Source: Piscibacillus halophilus (GTDB lineage: Bacteria; Bacillota; Bacilli; Bacillales; Alkalibacillaceae). From it: a stretch of DNA of 64,000 nt. The notes under the pieces were generated by a model, which was not told the origin of the DNA, made no database searches, and saw nothing but the letters and a program-made list of their open reading frames with translations. The stretch is taken from NCBI RefSeq assembly GCF_900110685.1, contig NZ_FOES01000001.1, positions 62,001 to 126,000 of the forward strand, in the 5' to 3' direction. Below, piece after piece: positions 44,396-53,608 of this stretch; the stretch's first letter is position 1, and each line of letters begins with the position of its first letter. The translations under genes were made by a program, and so were the position numbers.

Positions 44396-44409
44396 TGAAA
44401 ATCATAAGG

Positions 44410-44439
44410 GGAGCTTGGCCATTGGTCAGGCTCCTTTTT
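44410..44439 (+). terminator. Intrinsic terminator after rplS
   Basis: GGAGCTTGGCC (44410-44420) and GGTCAGGCTCC (44424-44434) form an 11-bp stem with one G-U pair and a 3-base loop, then TTTTTCTTT. Confidence 0.93.
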
Positions 44440-44493
44440 CTTTCTTACATAAATTTTGTACAATAAGACTAAATGATAAAGTAGGTGATATGG

Positions 44494-45345
44494 ATGACGA
44501 TACAATGGTTTCCAGGCCATATGGCGAAAGCCAAAAGAGAAGTACAAGAAAAATTAAAATTAGTCGATTATGTGATAGAGTTGGTTGATGCGAGAGCTCC
44601 ACATTCATCCCAAAACCCAATGCTTCATGAAGTGTTAGGCAATAAACAAAAACTCATGGTGTTAATGAAAAAAGACTTAGCAGATCCACAACGCACATCG
44701 GAGTGGATTGAACACTTTAAAACTCAAGGTCATGAAGCTTTGGCAATCGATGTCAGTCAGAAGAGTGATATTCAAGCACTTATAAAAACTTCCAAACAAA
44801 TGGGACATTCCATTAATGAAAAACGAAAAGAAAAAGGAATTAAACCTCGTTCCTTAAGAGCTATGATTTTAGGTATCCCAAATGTCGGTAAATCAACATT
44901 AATTAATCGTCTCGCTAATAAGAAACGTGCACAAACAGGGGATAAGCCAGGTGTTACTAAACAACAACAGTGGATTAAAATTCAAGGAGAATTTGAATTA
45001 TTAGATACACCAGGGATTCTATGGCCTAAATTTGAAGATCAAGAAATAGGCTATAAATTAGCTGCTATAGGCTCAATTAAAGACCAAATCTTACATTTGG
45101 ATGATGTAGCTGTTTATGTTCTTAAATATATGAAAGACCATTATCCTGAAGTGTTAGAAGACCGTTATCAACTCGACTTAGATGAAGATGATATCATTGT
45201 CTGGTTTGACACCATTGGTAAGAAGAGGGGTTGTCTTGCACCTGGTGGTGTCATTGATTATGAAAAAACATCTGATGTGATCATTCAAGATTTAAGAAAT
45301 GGAAAACTCGGTGGTGTCACGTTCGATGATGTTGAAGACCTATAA
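44494..45345 (+). CDS. rbgA: 50S assembly GTPase RbgA (YlqF)
   Basis: A 283-residue circularly permuted GTPase needed late in 50S assembly. Order of motifs is G4 'LMKKDLADP' (about 60), then G1 'ILGIPNVGKSTLINRLANKK' (about 127-146), G2 'GVTKQQQWIK' and G3 'LLDTPGILWP'. The N-terminus 'MTIQWFPGHMAKAKREVQEK' is a family hallmark. ATG 44494 follows GTAGGTGAT; a GTG at 44485 is part of that site. It is followed by rnhB, as in B. subtilis. Confidence 0.96.
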   Translation: MTIQWFPGHMAKAKREVQEKLKLVDYVIELVDARAPHSSQNPMLHEVLGNKQKLMVLMKKDLADPQRTSEWIEHFKTQGHEALAIDVSQKSDIQALIKTSKQMGHSINEKRKEKGIKPRSLRAMILGIPNVGKSTLINRLANKKRAQTGDKPGVTKQQQWIKIQGEFELLDTPGILWPKFEDQEIGYKLAAIGSIKDQILHLDDVAVYVLKYMKDHYPEVLEDRYQLDLDEDDIIVWFDTIGKKRGCLAPGGVIDYEKTSDVIIQDLRNGKLGGVTFDDVEDL

Positions 45346-45387
45346 AAATATAAAAACGATCCGATAAAATGAATAGTGGGGGATATT

Positions 45388-46158
45388 GTGAAAGATAGAG
45401 AGACTATTTCAGTTATAAAGGAAAAACTAAGTAACGAGGAATTTTCACACGAATGGCTAGAATCTATAAAACAAGATGAACGTAAAGGCGTTCAACAGTT
45501 ACTCAACCGATTTTTAAAACAAAAAGAAAAGCAGTCTAAATTACATGAACAGTTTTTAAAAATGTCGGAGTTTGAAACAGAGTTGTATCAACAAGGTTTT
45601 TGTTATATCGCAGGTGTGGATGAAGTCGGGAGAGGACCTTTAGCGGGGCCAGTTGTGACCGCAGCTGTTGTGTTACCTCAAGACTTTTATCTTCCTGGTA
45701 TTAATGATTCTAAGTCACTATCAGAACAACAAAGAAATGAGTACTATCACGTGATCCAAGAACATGCTACTTCAATTGGTATTGGACTAGCGGATGCTAA
45801 AGAGATTGATTATTTTAATATTTATCAAGCTACTAAAATAGCTATGCAGCGTTCTATAGAAGCCTTAACGACACAGCCTGATTATTTACTATTGGATGCG
45901 ATGCGACTTGAACAAGTTAACATTGAACAACAATCTATAGTCAAAGGAGATGCGAAAAGCATTTCAATTGCAGCAGCTAGTATTATAGCAAAAGTTGAGC
46001 GTGATCGAATGATGAAAGAAATAGGAGAAGAGTACCCGATGTATCAGTTTGAACGTAATGTAGGCTATGGTACTAAAGCACATTTAGAAGCTTTAAGGGA
46101 ATATGGACCAACTCCTTATCATCGGCGTTCATTCCAACCTGTTCGTCAATATACATAA
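45388..46158 (+). CDS. rnhB: Ribonuclease HII
   Basis: A 256-residue RNase HII, removing ribonucleotides and RNA primers from DNA. After an N-terminal helical region of about 70 residues comes '[20 protein letters not shown]' with the catalytic Asp-Glu pair, '[15 protein letters not shown]', '[11 protein letters not shown]' (third Asp), '[20 protein letters not shown]' and 'ERDRMM' (fourth Asp). GTG 45388 follows GGGGGATA; an upstream GTG at 45376 overlaps that site. It lies 15 bases before the ylqG-like gene. Confidence 0.95.
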   Translation: MKDRETISVIKEKLSNEEFSHEWLESIKQDERKGVQQLLNRFLKQKEKQSKLHEQFLKMSEFETELYQQGFCYIAGVDEVGRGPLAGPVVTAAVVLPQDFYLPGINDSKSLSEQQRNEYYHVIQEHATSIGIGLADAKEIDYFNIYQATKIAMQRSIEALTTQPDYLLLDAMRLEQVNIEQQSIVKGDAKSISIAAASIIAKVERDRMMKEIGEEYPMYQFERNVGYGTKAHLEALREYGPTPYHRRSFQPVRQYT

Positions 46159-46173
46159 GTAGGTGAATGTGGG

Positions 46174-47727
46174 ATGAAATCAATTGAAAGAATGGTTTCT
46201 TCAGTTCAACAAAATCAACGTCTATCAAACGTTCTAACATTAAGAGAAGGGCAGCTCATTACCGGAAAAATCACAAAATTTTATCCCGGGAATAAAGCTG
46301 CTGTTTCATTATTGGGGCATCAATTAATTGCGCAATTAGATACCTCATTGCAAGTCAATAAGCACTACCTCATGCAAGTTAAAGGGACCCAACCATCCGT
46401 TCAATTGAAAGTCGTTCATCCATCGGAAGTCACATCTTACAGAGATGCTGCCCAGAGATTAATTTATTCTGCTAATGAAAAAGCAAACAAAAACGAACAG
46501 ATGCAATTGGCTAATTTACTTAAACAGCAACTCCCAATCAAGCCGAATCAAATATCTTCAATTATTCAATTGATGAGACAACATCAGGTGCCTAATCAAA
46601 ATGAAATTTTTTCTGAAATGATTAAGCAAAGTCTACCGTTAAATCGAGAGACATTTCAGGCTGTTCATCAACGAATTAATCAGCCTGTTTCTTTCTCTCA
46701 GTCTATTCAAGTGTTACAAAATCAATTATCTCAGTTGAATGTAACAGAAGAGCTCTATCAATTAAACCAAAGATTATCTATACTCAGATCACAACCTATA
46801 AGTGTCCAACAATTTCAAGAATCTGTGGCGTTTCAAACACTAAAAGAAATTGGTCAAGGTTCTACTACTACTTTTTCATTATTTCAAAAAGCGGGGCTCA
46901 TCTCTAATCAACTGAGTTTTGAAGACTGGGCAATTCAGTGGAAAAGTTGGGCATCACAAAACCGAGTAACGTTTTCTTTTTCTAATCCAACTTTAAACGC
47001 CGCACTACCATTTAATCTTCCAGCAGAAAACGTAGTAGCAGCAATGAGACAATATGCTAACGTTCATTTACCTAATGAAAATAGAGCAGTTTCTTTTTGG
47101 CTTGCGATGTCTTCGTTAATAGGTGCAGAAGGTAACAACCCATTGAATACTCAATCGTTAAAGAATTTCTTTCAATTAACACAGGTTGAGCGTTCCATAC
47201 ATCAAGATTATCCATCTATCCAATCTTTGTTAAAGGTGGTTAACAATCAGCTTGGGCATACATCTGTAACTGAGCCTATACAACAACTAAACCAAGTGTT
47301 AAATGCTATGCATCTATCTAATCATGAATTAACTAGGGACTTAATGACATTTACTGCACAATTACCAAAAGAAGCTTTAGGGTTAAACCAAGACTTGTTT
47401 ATGGAATTTGAAGGTAAGAAGCAAAACGATGGCAAACTTGCCTCAAATCAGTGTCGGGTGATTTTTTATCTTGATATGCCAAATTTAAATCAAACCATTA
47501 TCGATATGCATGTGCAAAATAAACATGTCGAGCTCTCGGTTTACCACGATCAACCAGATGTACTTAAAACGATTACAAAACCGTTGATTCCACTGTTATC
47601 TGAGCGTTTAGAAGGACAGGGGTATCATTCTATTCATGTTAATTTTAAGCCGATATTTGAAAAAGAAGTTCTGTCTAATAAATCATTAGATTTACCGATT
47701 GAATCAGGAGTTGATTATCGCGTATGA
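46174..47727 (+). CDS. YlqG-like protein with FliK-like C-terminal domain
   Basis: A 517-residue protein in the position of B. subtilis ylqG. The N-terminal part ('LREGQLITGKITKFYPGNKA', about 23-42) looks like a beta-barrel of the kind seen at the start of FliK-type proteins. The middle (about 90-420) is Gln-rich and helical. The last 90 residues ('IDMHVQNKHVELSVYHDQPD' then 'VLKTITKPLIPLLSERLEGQ') follow the pattern of the FliK C-terminal domain. It overlaps the FlhB-like ylqH by four bases. By analogy it may work with it in substrate switching of a flagellar-type export gate; this is inference, and the real role is unknown. Confidence 0.6.
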   Translation: MKSIERMVSSVQQNQRLSNVLTLREGQLITGKITKFYPGNKAAVSLLGHQLIAQLDTSLQVNKHYLMQVKGTQPSVQLKVVHPSEVTSYRDAAQRLIYSANEKANKNEQMQLANLLKQQLPIKPNQISSIIQLMRQHQVPNQNEIFSEMIKQSLPLNRETFQAVHQRINQPVSFSQSIQVLQNQLSQLNVTEELYQLNQRLSILRSQPISVQQFQESVAFQTLKEIGQGSTTTFSLFQKAGLISNQLSFEDWAIQWKSWASQNRVTFSFSNPTLNAALPFNLPAENVVAAMRQYANVHLPNENRAVSFWLAMSSLIGAEGNNPLNTQSLKNFFQLTQVERSIHQDYPSIQSLLKVVNNQLGHTSVTEPIQQLNQVLNAMHLSNHELTRDLMTFTAQLPKEALGLNQDLFMEFEGKKQNDGKLASNQCRVIFYLDMPNLNQTIIDMHVQNKHVELSVYHDQPDVLKTITKPLIPLLSERLEGQGYHSIHVNFKPIFEKEVLSNKSLDLPIESGVDYRV

Positions 47728-47987
47728 ATAAGAGGCACAAAGCGTTTGCATTAAAATACGATGAACAAGAAGATTCAGCTCCAAAAGTCGTAGCAAAGGG
47801 AAAAGGGTTAGTGGCTGATGAAATCATGGAAAGAGCGAAAAATGCTGATGTTCCTGTGTATGAAGATGAATCCCTAGTTAACCTTTTAGAAGAAATTAAT
47901 ATAAATGAATCAATCCCAGAAGAATTGTATGAGATAGTGGCTGAAGTGTTTGCTTTTATCTATCAAACTGATAAAAAATATGATTAA
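47724..47987 (+). CDS. YlqH-like protein: free-standing FlhB C-terminal (export-switch) domain
   Basis: An 87-residue protein homologous to the cytoplasmic C-terminal domain of FlhB: 'RHKAFALKYDEQEDSAPKVV' and 'AKGKGLVADEIMERAKNADV', then 'IPEELYEIVAEVFAFIYQ'. In FlhB this region follows the autocleaved NPTH site; here the protein starts almost exactly where the cleaved fragment would and has no NPTH and no membrane part. It is therefore like a pre-cleaved FlhB-CC fragment. The start ATG 47724 overlaps the YlqG stop. The flagellar flhB itself is not in the window. Confidence 0.82.
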   Translation: MNKRHKAFALKYDEQEDSAPKVVAKGKGLVADEIMERAKNADVPVYEDESLVNLLEEININESIPEELYEIVAEVFAFIYQTDKKYD

Positions 47988-48034
47988 TTTCGACTTAATG
48001 CATCTAGTTTCTTTTGTATATGACGAATTTTATG

Positions 48035-48040
48035 TATAAT
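48035..48040 (+). promoter_or_regulatory. -10 element of the sucCD promoter
   Basis: A consensus TATAAT lies 75 bases before the sucC start. The -35 region (TTTTGT, 48012-48017) is poor, which suggests an activator or weak basal activity. Confidence 0.5.
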
Positions 48041-48114
48041 AAAAACGGTGTGGTTTTAATTATAACCAAATTATATTATTTTTTTGTAGTTACAGATTGA
48101 TGGGAGGATGTAAC

Positions 48115-49275
48115 ATGAACATTCATGAGTACCAAGCGAAAGAAATTTTCCGCAAGTACAACGTAGCTGTTCCTAACAGTAAAGTGGCTTTTTCTGTTGA
48201 TGAAGCTGTACAAGCAGCAGAAGAGTTAGGCTCAGATGTATCAGTTGTTAAAGCGCAAATCCACGCAGGTGGCCGTGGTAAAGCTGGCGGTGTAAAAATC
48301 GCTAAAAGTTTAGATGAAGTTCGCCAACATGCGGATGACATTTTAGGTAAAACATTAGTGACACACCAAACAGGTCCTGAAGGTAAAGAGGTTAAACGTC
48401 TACTTATTGAAGAAGGATGCGACATTCAAAAAGAATACTACATCGGTGTTGTTTTAGACCGTGCAACTTCTCGTGTTGTCATGATGGGTTCTGAAGAAGG
48501 TGGAACTGAAATCGAAGAAGTAGCAGCAGAAACACCAGAAAAAATCTTTAAAGAGGTCATCGATCCGGTTACTGGTTTAACTCCATTCCAGGCTAGAAGA
48601 TTAGCTTTCAACATTAACATTCCTGATGAATTATTAGGTAAAGCGGTTAAGTTCATGTTAAGCCTTTACCAAGTGTTCGTTGAAAAAGATTGCTCAATTG
48701 CAGAAATTAACCCACTAGTAACAACAGGTGATGGTGAAGTACTTGCACTTGATGCGAAATTAAACTTCGACGATAACGCTTTATTCCGTCAAAAAGATGT
48801 ATTAGAATATCGCGACTTAGATGAAGAAGATGAAAAAGAAATTGAAGCATCTAAGTATGATCTAAGCTATGTAGCATTAGATGGTAACATCGGTTGTATG
48901 GTTAATGGTGCAGGTCTTGCAATGGCTACTATGGACATCATTAAGCACTCTGGCGGTGAACCAGCAAACTTCTTAGACGTTGGTGGCGGTGCTACAGCTG
49001 AAAAAGTTACAGAAGCATTTAAAATCATCTTATCTGATGATAACGTTGAAGGAATTTTAGTTAATATCTTCGGTGGAATCATGAAATGTGATGTCATCGC
49101 AGAAGGTGTAGTAGAAGCAACTAAACAAATTGGTTTAGAAATACCATTAGTTGTTCGTTTAGAAGGTACAAACGTTGAATTAGGTAAGAAAATTCTAGAT
49201 GAATCTGGACTTAACATTACATCTGCAGAATCAATGCAAGATGCAGCTGAAAAGATTGTATCATTAGTAAAATAA
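48115..49275 (+). CDS. sucC: Succinate-CoA ligase (ADP-forming) beta subunit
   Basis: A 386-residue ATP-grasp subunit of the TCA-cycle enzyme joining succinyl-CoA breakdown to nucleotide phosphorylation. '[20 protein letters not shown]' opens it, '[19 protein letters not shown]' is the nucleotide loop, '[10 protein letters not shown]' and '[15 protein letters not shown]' hold metal ligands, and '[20 protein letters not shown]' and '[20 protein letters not shown]' make the C-terminal domain. ATG 48115 follows GGGAGGATG; an upstream TTG at 48097 overlaps that site. Confidence 0.98.
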   Translation: MNIHEYQAKEIFRKYNVAVPNSKVAFSVDEAVQAAEELGSDVSVVKAQIHAGGRGKAGGVKIAKSLDEVRQHADDILGKTLVTHQTGPEGKEVKRLLIEEGCDIQKEYYIGVVLDRATSRVVMMGSEEGGTEIEEVAAETPEKIFKEVIDPVTGLTPFQARRLAFNINIPDELLGKAVKFMLSLYQVFVEKDCSIAEINPLVTTGDGEVLALDAKLNFDDNALFRQKDVLEYRDLDEEDEKEIEASKYDLSYVALDGNIGCMVNGAGLAMATMDIIKHSGGEPANFLDVGGGATAEKVTEAFKIILSDDNVEGILVNIFGGIMKCDVIAEGVVEATKQIGLEIPLVVRLEGTNVELGKKILDESGLNITSAESMQDAAEKIVSLVK

Positions 49276-49291
49276 GAAAGGACGGGCGAAA

Positions 49292-50194
49292 ATGAGCGTT
49301 TTTATTAATAAAGATACTAAAGTATTAGTTCAAGGTATCACTGGCGGAACAGCTAAATTCCATACAAAGCAAATGCTTGAATATGGAACAAACATCGTTG
49401 CTGGTGTGACTCCTAAAAAAGGCGGGACAGAAGTTGAAGGTGTACCCGTTTATAACACAGTACAAGATGCAGTAGATGCAACAGGTGCTAATGCATCCGT
49501 TATTTATGTACCAGCTCCATTTGCAGCAGATGCTATTATGGAAGCGGTAGATGCAGAGATGGATCTTGTGATCTGTATTACTGAACATATTCCAGTTTTA
49601 GATATGGTTAAAGTTAAGCGTTATATGGAAGGTAAGAAAACACGCTTAGTAGGACCTAACTGCCCAGGTGTTATCACTCCAGATGAATGTAAGATTGGTA
49701 TTATGCCTGGCTACATCCATAAGAAAGGCCACATCGGTGTTGTATCGCGTTCTGGTACTTTAACTTATGAAGCAGTACATCAGCTTTCAGAAGAAGGTTT
49801 CGGTCAATCAACAGCTGTTGGTATTGGTGGGGACCCTGTAAACGGTACAAACTTCATTGATGTGCTAAAAGCATTTAACGAAGATCCAGAAACTCACGCT
49901 GTTATGATGATTGGTGAAATCGGCGGTACTGCTGAAGAAGAAGCAGCAGAATGGATCAAAGAAAATATGACTAAACCAGTTGTCGGCTTCATTGGTGGTG
50001 CAACAGCTCCTCCAGGGAAACGTATGGGTCACGCTGGTGCGATTATCTCAGGTGGTAAAGGTACTGCAGAAGAAAAACAACGCATTATGAGAGAGTGCGG
50101 TATTAAAGTTGCAGAGACACCTGCAGTTATGGGTGAAACCATGATTGAAGTATTAAAAGAACATGACCTTGTAGAAAAAACAAAAACTCATTAA
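49292..50194 (+). CDS. sucD: Succinate-CoA ligase alpha subunit
   Basis: A 300-residue CoA-binding subunit. '[20 protein letters not shown]' is the CoA-binding Rossmann start, '[20 protein letters not shown]' and '[14 protein letters not shown]' follow, and the active-site histidine lies in '[20 protein letters not shown]' (about residue 248). It follows sucC by 16 bases with AAGGACGGG upstream, and a terminator ends the pair. Confidence 0.98.
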   Translation: MSVFINKDTKVLVQGITGGTAKFHTKQMLEYGTNIVAGVTPKKGGTEVEGVPVYNTVQDAVDATGANASVIYVPAPFAADAIMEAVDAEMDLVICITEHIPVLDMVKVKRYMEGKKTRLVGPNCPGVITPDECKIGIMPGYIHKKGHIGVVSRSGTLTYEAVHQLSEEGFGQSTAVGIGGDPVNGTNFIDVLKAFNEDPETHAVMMIGEIGGTAEEEAAEWIKENMTKPVVGFIGGATAPPGKRMGHAGAIISGGKGTAEEKQRIMRECGIKVAETPAVMGETMIEVLKEHDLVEKTKTH

Positions 50195-50204
50195 TATATA
50201 AATT

Positions 50205-50238
50205 TCCCCGGATTTTTAACAAAATTCGGGGGATTTTT
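50205..50238 (+). terminator. Intrinsic terminator after sucCD
   Basis: TCCCCGGA (50205-50212) pairs with TTCGGGGGA (50225-50233), with one bulged G, followed by TTTTT. It begins about 10 bases after the sucD stop. Confidence 0.85.
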
Positions 50239-50265
50239 GAATCAAGAAAAAGAGGTGAGACATGG

Positions 50266-51156
50266 TTGAACGATTATCCATCCTTTAAGCTCTATTACTT
50301 AGCTCAGTTTCAAGGTATAACAAGACGAAAGTTGCAACATTATCTCAATCAAGATTATTTTCTTGAACGGTTACTTTATTACTCATCGAACGACCTTCAA
50401 CGAATTTTTCAACTTCCCCACTCACCACCCGAGCATTTTTATCAATATTTAAGAGACTCTACACGAATTAAGCAATCCTATGAAGAATTTAAAAGGTTAA
50501 ACCCTCTTACCATTTATCATCAAGACTACCCCGATTCTTTAAAAACAATCCCTGACCCACCATTAATTTTATATTGGAAAGGAAATATAGATATAATAAA
50601 ATCTAAAAAAATCTCAGTAATAGGCAGCAGAGATCCTTCTTCTTTTGCTCAAAAAAAAGTTAATCTGTTCGTCAATTCATTATTAAAAAACCGTGTAACG
50701 GTAGTAAGTGGTTTGGCATATGGAATAGATAGTATGGCACATAGCTATACTTTAAGTAATGGTGGTTTTACTATTGCTGTGATAGGGTTTGGTTTTAATC
50801 ATATATATCCAAAAGAACATATGAATTTATTTCAACAAATTTCAAATCATGGCTTGGTTCTTTCTGAATATCATCCTAATACGAAAGCAAAGAAATGGCA
50901 CTTTCCAGAAAGAAATAGGATTATAAGTGGGCTCTCTGCGGCAACATTAATTATTGAAGCTGCGGAAAGAAGTGGTACAATGATTACGGCTGACCAAGCT
51001 TTAGAACAAGGGAAAGAGGTTTTTGTCGTTCCTGATTCCATCTTTCTTAATCAGGCTCAAGGTTGTTTGAAATTAATACAAGAAGGTGCCACACCATTGA
51101 TTCATCCTAATGAATTAGACCAGTGGATCGATGAAAACGCTTCGATATTTTCTTGA
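50266..51156 (+). CDS. dprA: DNA-processing protein DprA (Smf)
   Basis: A 296-residue protein that loads RecA on incoming single-stranded DNA during transformation. The Rossmann-like domain has 'ISVIGSRDPSSFAQKKVNLF', 'VSGLAYGIDSMAHSYTLSNG', 'VIGFGFNHIYPKEHMNL', 'SEYHPNTKAKKWHFPERNRI' and 'ISGLSAATLIIEAAERSGTM'. It lacks an obvious C-terminal winged helix, as in Bacillus. The start is TTG 50266, with AGAGGTGAG 8 bases upstream. Curiously an ATG four bases earlier, out of frame and better placed, opens an 8-codon ORF (see findings). Confidence 0.93.
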   Translation: MNDYPSFKLYYLAQFQGITRRKLQHYLNQDYFLERLLYYSSNDLQRIFQLPHSPPEHFYQYLRDSTRIKQSYEEFKRLNPLTIYHQDYPDSLKTIPDPPLILYWKGNIDIIKSKKISVIGSRDPSSFAQKKVNLFVNSLLKNRVTVVSGLAYGIDSMAHSYTLSNGGFTIAVIGFGFNHIYPKEHMNLFQQISNHGLVLSEYHPNTKAKKWHFPERNRIISGLSAATLIIEAAERSGTMITADQALEQGKEVFVVPDSIFLNQAQGCLKLIQEGATPLIHPNELDQWIDENASIFS

Positions 51157-51196
51157 TGAAATTTCATCAAAACTTTACATTGTCGAAAATTGATGT

Positions 51197-51225
51197 TTGA
51201 CAAATCATATCGATTTATTTAATAA
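51197..51225 (+). promoter_or_regulatory. Promoter of topA
   Basis: Consensus TTGACA (51197-51202), a 17-base spacer and TAATAA (51220-51225), 49 bases before the topA ATG. Confidence 0.65.
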
Positions 51226-51273
51226 TGAAACAGATTTAATTAATGTAAAATACCTCGTAGGAGGATTCGGTAC

Positions 51274-53349
51274 ATGTCAGATTATTTAGTAATTGTAGAA
51301 TCTCCAGCAAAAGCCAAAACAATAGAAAGATATCTTGGAAAAAAATATAGTGTAAAAGCTTCAATGGGACATGTGATAGATTTACCTAAAAGTCAAACCG
51401 GCATCGATGTTGAAAACAATTTCGAACCGCGGTACATCACAGTTCGTGGTAAAGGACCTATATTAAACGAATTAAAGAAGGCAGCAAAGAAAGCTAAAAA
51501 AGTATATCTTGCAGCTGACCCCGACCGAGAAGGGGAAGCTATCGCATGGCATTTGGCTCACACATTAAATATCGAAGAAGATGAGTCATGTCGTGTAGTA
51601 TTTAATGAAATTACTAAAGATGCGGTCAAATCATCTTTTAAAAACCCAAGAAGTATAAACATGAATTTAGTGAATGCTCAGCAGGCACGTCGTGTGTTAG
51701 ACCGTTTAGTTGGTTATAACATCAGTCCATTATTATGGAAGAAAGTAAAAAAAGGACTAAGCGCGGGGCGTGTACAATCGGTTGCAGTCAAAATGATTAT
51801 CGACCGAGAAAACGAAATTAAAAACTTTGTTCCTGAAGAATATTGGTCTATTACAGGCCAATTCCAAAAAGGAAAGAAAGATTTTGAAGCTAAATTTTAT
51901 GGTACTAATGGAGAGAAGCAAGAATTAAAATCAAAAGATGATGTAGATGCCATATTAAACCGTATGAACGGACAAAAGTTTGAAGTGAAAAAAGTAAACA
52001 AACGTGAACGTAAACGTAATCCTTCACTTCCTTTTACAACGTCATCGTTACAGCAAGAAGCCTTTAGAAAATTAAACTTCCGAGCCAAGAAAACGATGAT
52101 GATCGCTCAACAACTATATGAAGGGATCAACCTCGGTGGACGTGAAGGTACTACGGGTTTAATTACCTATATGAGAACAGATTCGACTCGAATATCTGAA
52201 ACTGCCAAAAGTGAAGCGAGAGATTGGATTAATGAACAATACGGTAAAGACTTTTTAGGTCCAAATCGTAAAGCTAAAAACTCTGAAGGTGCACAGGATG
52301 CTCACGAAGCTATCCGACCAACTTCACCTAAACGAGCACCTTCCAACATTAAAGACAAGTTATCGAGAGATCAATACAGATTGTACAAATTGATTTGGGA
52401 ACGTTTTATGGCAAGTCAAATGGCGCCGGCTGTATTAGACACTGTAACGGCTCATTTATGGAATAATGATGTAGAATTTCGCGCATCAGGTTCTCAGATT
52501 AAATTTAAAGGGTTTATGAAATTGTATGTTGAGGGAACAGATGATCAAAAGAAAGAGGAAAACAAGATTCTTCCTCCATTAAAAGAAGGCGATGTAGTAG
52601 AAGCGGATGAAATTAACCCTGATCAACACTTCACTCAGCCGCCACCACGTTATACAGAAGCGAGGTTAGTTAAGACGTTAGAGGAAAAAGGAATCGGACG
52701 TCCATCAACATACGCTCCGACTTTAGATACGATTCAGCGTAGAGGTTATGTTGCTCTTGACAACCGTCGATTTGTTCCAACTGAATTAGGTGAAATCGTT
52801 AATGATTTATTAAAGGAATACTTCCCAGAAATCATTAATGTAGAATTCACCGTTAAAATGGAACAAGACTTAGACAATATTGAAGAAGGCTCTAAAGAGT
52901 GGCGAGAAATTATAGGCATATTCTACGAAGACTTTGAAAAAAGGCTAGAAAAAGCAGAAGAAGAAATTGAAAAAGTCGAAGTTCGAGATGAGCCTGCTGG
53001 TGTAACATGTGAGAATTGTGGTCATGAAATGGTTTATAAAATGGGAAGGTATGGTAAGTTTTTAGCTTGTTCAAACTTCCCGGATTGTCGGAACACGAAA
53101 CCAATTTTAAAAGAAATCGGTGTGAAATGTCCTAAATGTAAAGAAGGTAATGTCGTTGAACGTAAGAGTAAAAAACGACGTACCTTTTACGGATGTGATC
53201 GTTTTCCAGATTGTGATTTTGTATCCTGGGATAAGCCAATTGAGCGTCCATGTCCAAAATGTAGTTCATTATTGGTTGAGAAGAAGAAGAAAAAAGGGAC
53301 ACAAATTACTTGTACAGAATGTGATTACGAAGAAAGCGTTCAACAATAA
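51274..53349 (+). CDS. topA: DNA topoisomerase I
   Basis: A 691-residue type IA topoisomerase that relaxes negative supercoils. The Toprim domain has '[20 protein letters not shown]' and '[16 protein letters not shown]' (acidic triad). The catalytic tyrosine is Y299 in '[15 protein letters not shown]'. '[15 protein letters not shown]' and '[20 protein letters not shown]' are typical. The C-terminus carries three zinc ribbons (about 575-691), each with four cysteines: '[20 protein letters not shown]', '[20 protein letters not shown]' and '[20 protein letters not shown]' begin them. It has its own promoter and terminator. trmFO, which usually follows, is absent. Confidence 0.98.
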   Translation: MSDYLVIVESPAKAKTIERYLGKKYSVKASMGHVIDLPKSQTGIDVENNFEPRYITVRGKGPILNELKKAAKKAKKVYLAADPDREGEAIAWHLAHTLNIEEDESCRVVFNEITKDAVKSSFKNPRSINMNLVNAQQARRVLDRLVGYNISPLLWKKVKKGLSAGRVQSVAVKMIIDRENEIKNFVPEEYWSITGQFQKGKKDFEAKFYGTNGEKQELKSKDDVDAILNRMNGQKFEVKKVNKRERKRNPSLPFTTSSLQQEAFRKLNFRAKKTMMIAQQLYEGINLGGREGTTGLITYMRTDSTRISETAKSEARDWINEQYGKDFLGPNRKAKNSEGAQDAHEAIRPTSPKRAPSNIKDKLSRDQYRLYKLIWERFMASQMAPAVLDTVTAHLWNNDVEFRASGSQIKFKGFMKLYVEGTDDQKKEENKILPPLKEGDVVEADEINPDQHFTQPPPRYTEARLVKTLEEKGIGRPSTYAPTLDTIQRRGYVALDNRRFVPTELGEIVNDLLKEYFPEIINVEFTVKMEQDLDNIEEGSKEWREIIGIFYEDFEKRLEKAEEEIEKVEVRDEPAGVTCENCGHEMVYKMGRYGKFLACSNFPDCRNTKPILKEIGVKCPKCKEGNVVERKSKKRRTFYGCDRFPDCDFVSWDKPIERPCPKCSSLLVEKKKKKGTQITCTECDYEESVQQ

Positions 53350-53360
53350 CTCTGCTTTAA

Positions 53361-53390
53361 GGATAGCGATTTAATTCGCTATCCTTTTAA
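53361..53390 (+). terminator. Intrinsic terminator after topA
   Basis: GGATAGCGA (53361-53369) pairs with TCGCTATCC (53376-53384) around a 6-base loop, followed by TTTTAATTTTTT. Confidence 0.92.
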
Positions 53391-53550
53391 TTTTTTACGG
53401 TAAAATTGCAATAAATTGAATATTTTGTATCCGAATTGTGAAAGATGTATGTAGTCAAGAGGTTTACGTTGACTCTCTACTCCCCTTCATATAAAATATG
53501 CGATTGGTTAGGTTTTAAATTAATTTATTTTGACAAACGCGAAAAAATTG

Positions 53551-53579
53551 TTGAAATACTTTGAAAAGTTTGATAAGAT
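53551..53579 (+). promoter_or_regulatory. Promoter of xerC-hslV-hslU-codY
   Basis: TTGAAA (53551-53556), a 17-base spacer and TAAGAT (53574-53579). It places the transcript start near 53586, which rules out xerC starts upstream of about 53590. The remaining 160 bases between the topA terminator and this promoter hold nothing I recognise. Confidence 0.65.
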
Positions 53580-53608
53580 TTAATCGTTTTGGAAAGGGGA
53601 GCTATTTG

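Noticed and set aside
48867-49217. Long minus-strand frames inside sucC, recG, plsX, smc and others
   Set aside because: They are antisense shadows of strongly conserved genes, with no ribosome sites and low-complexity Ser-rich translations.
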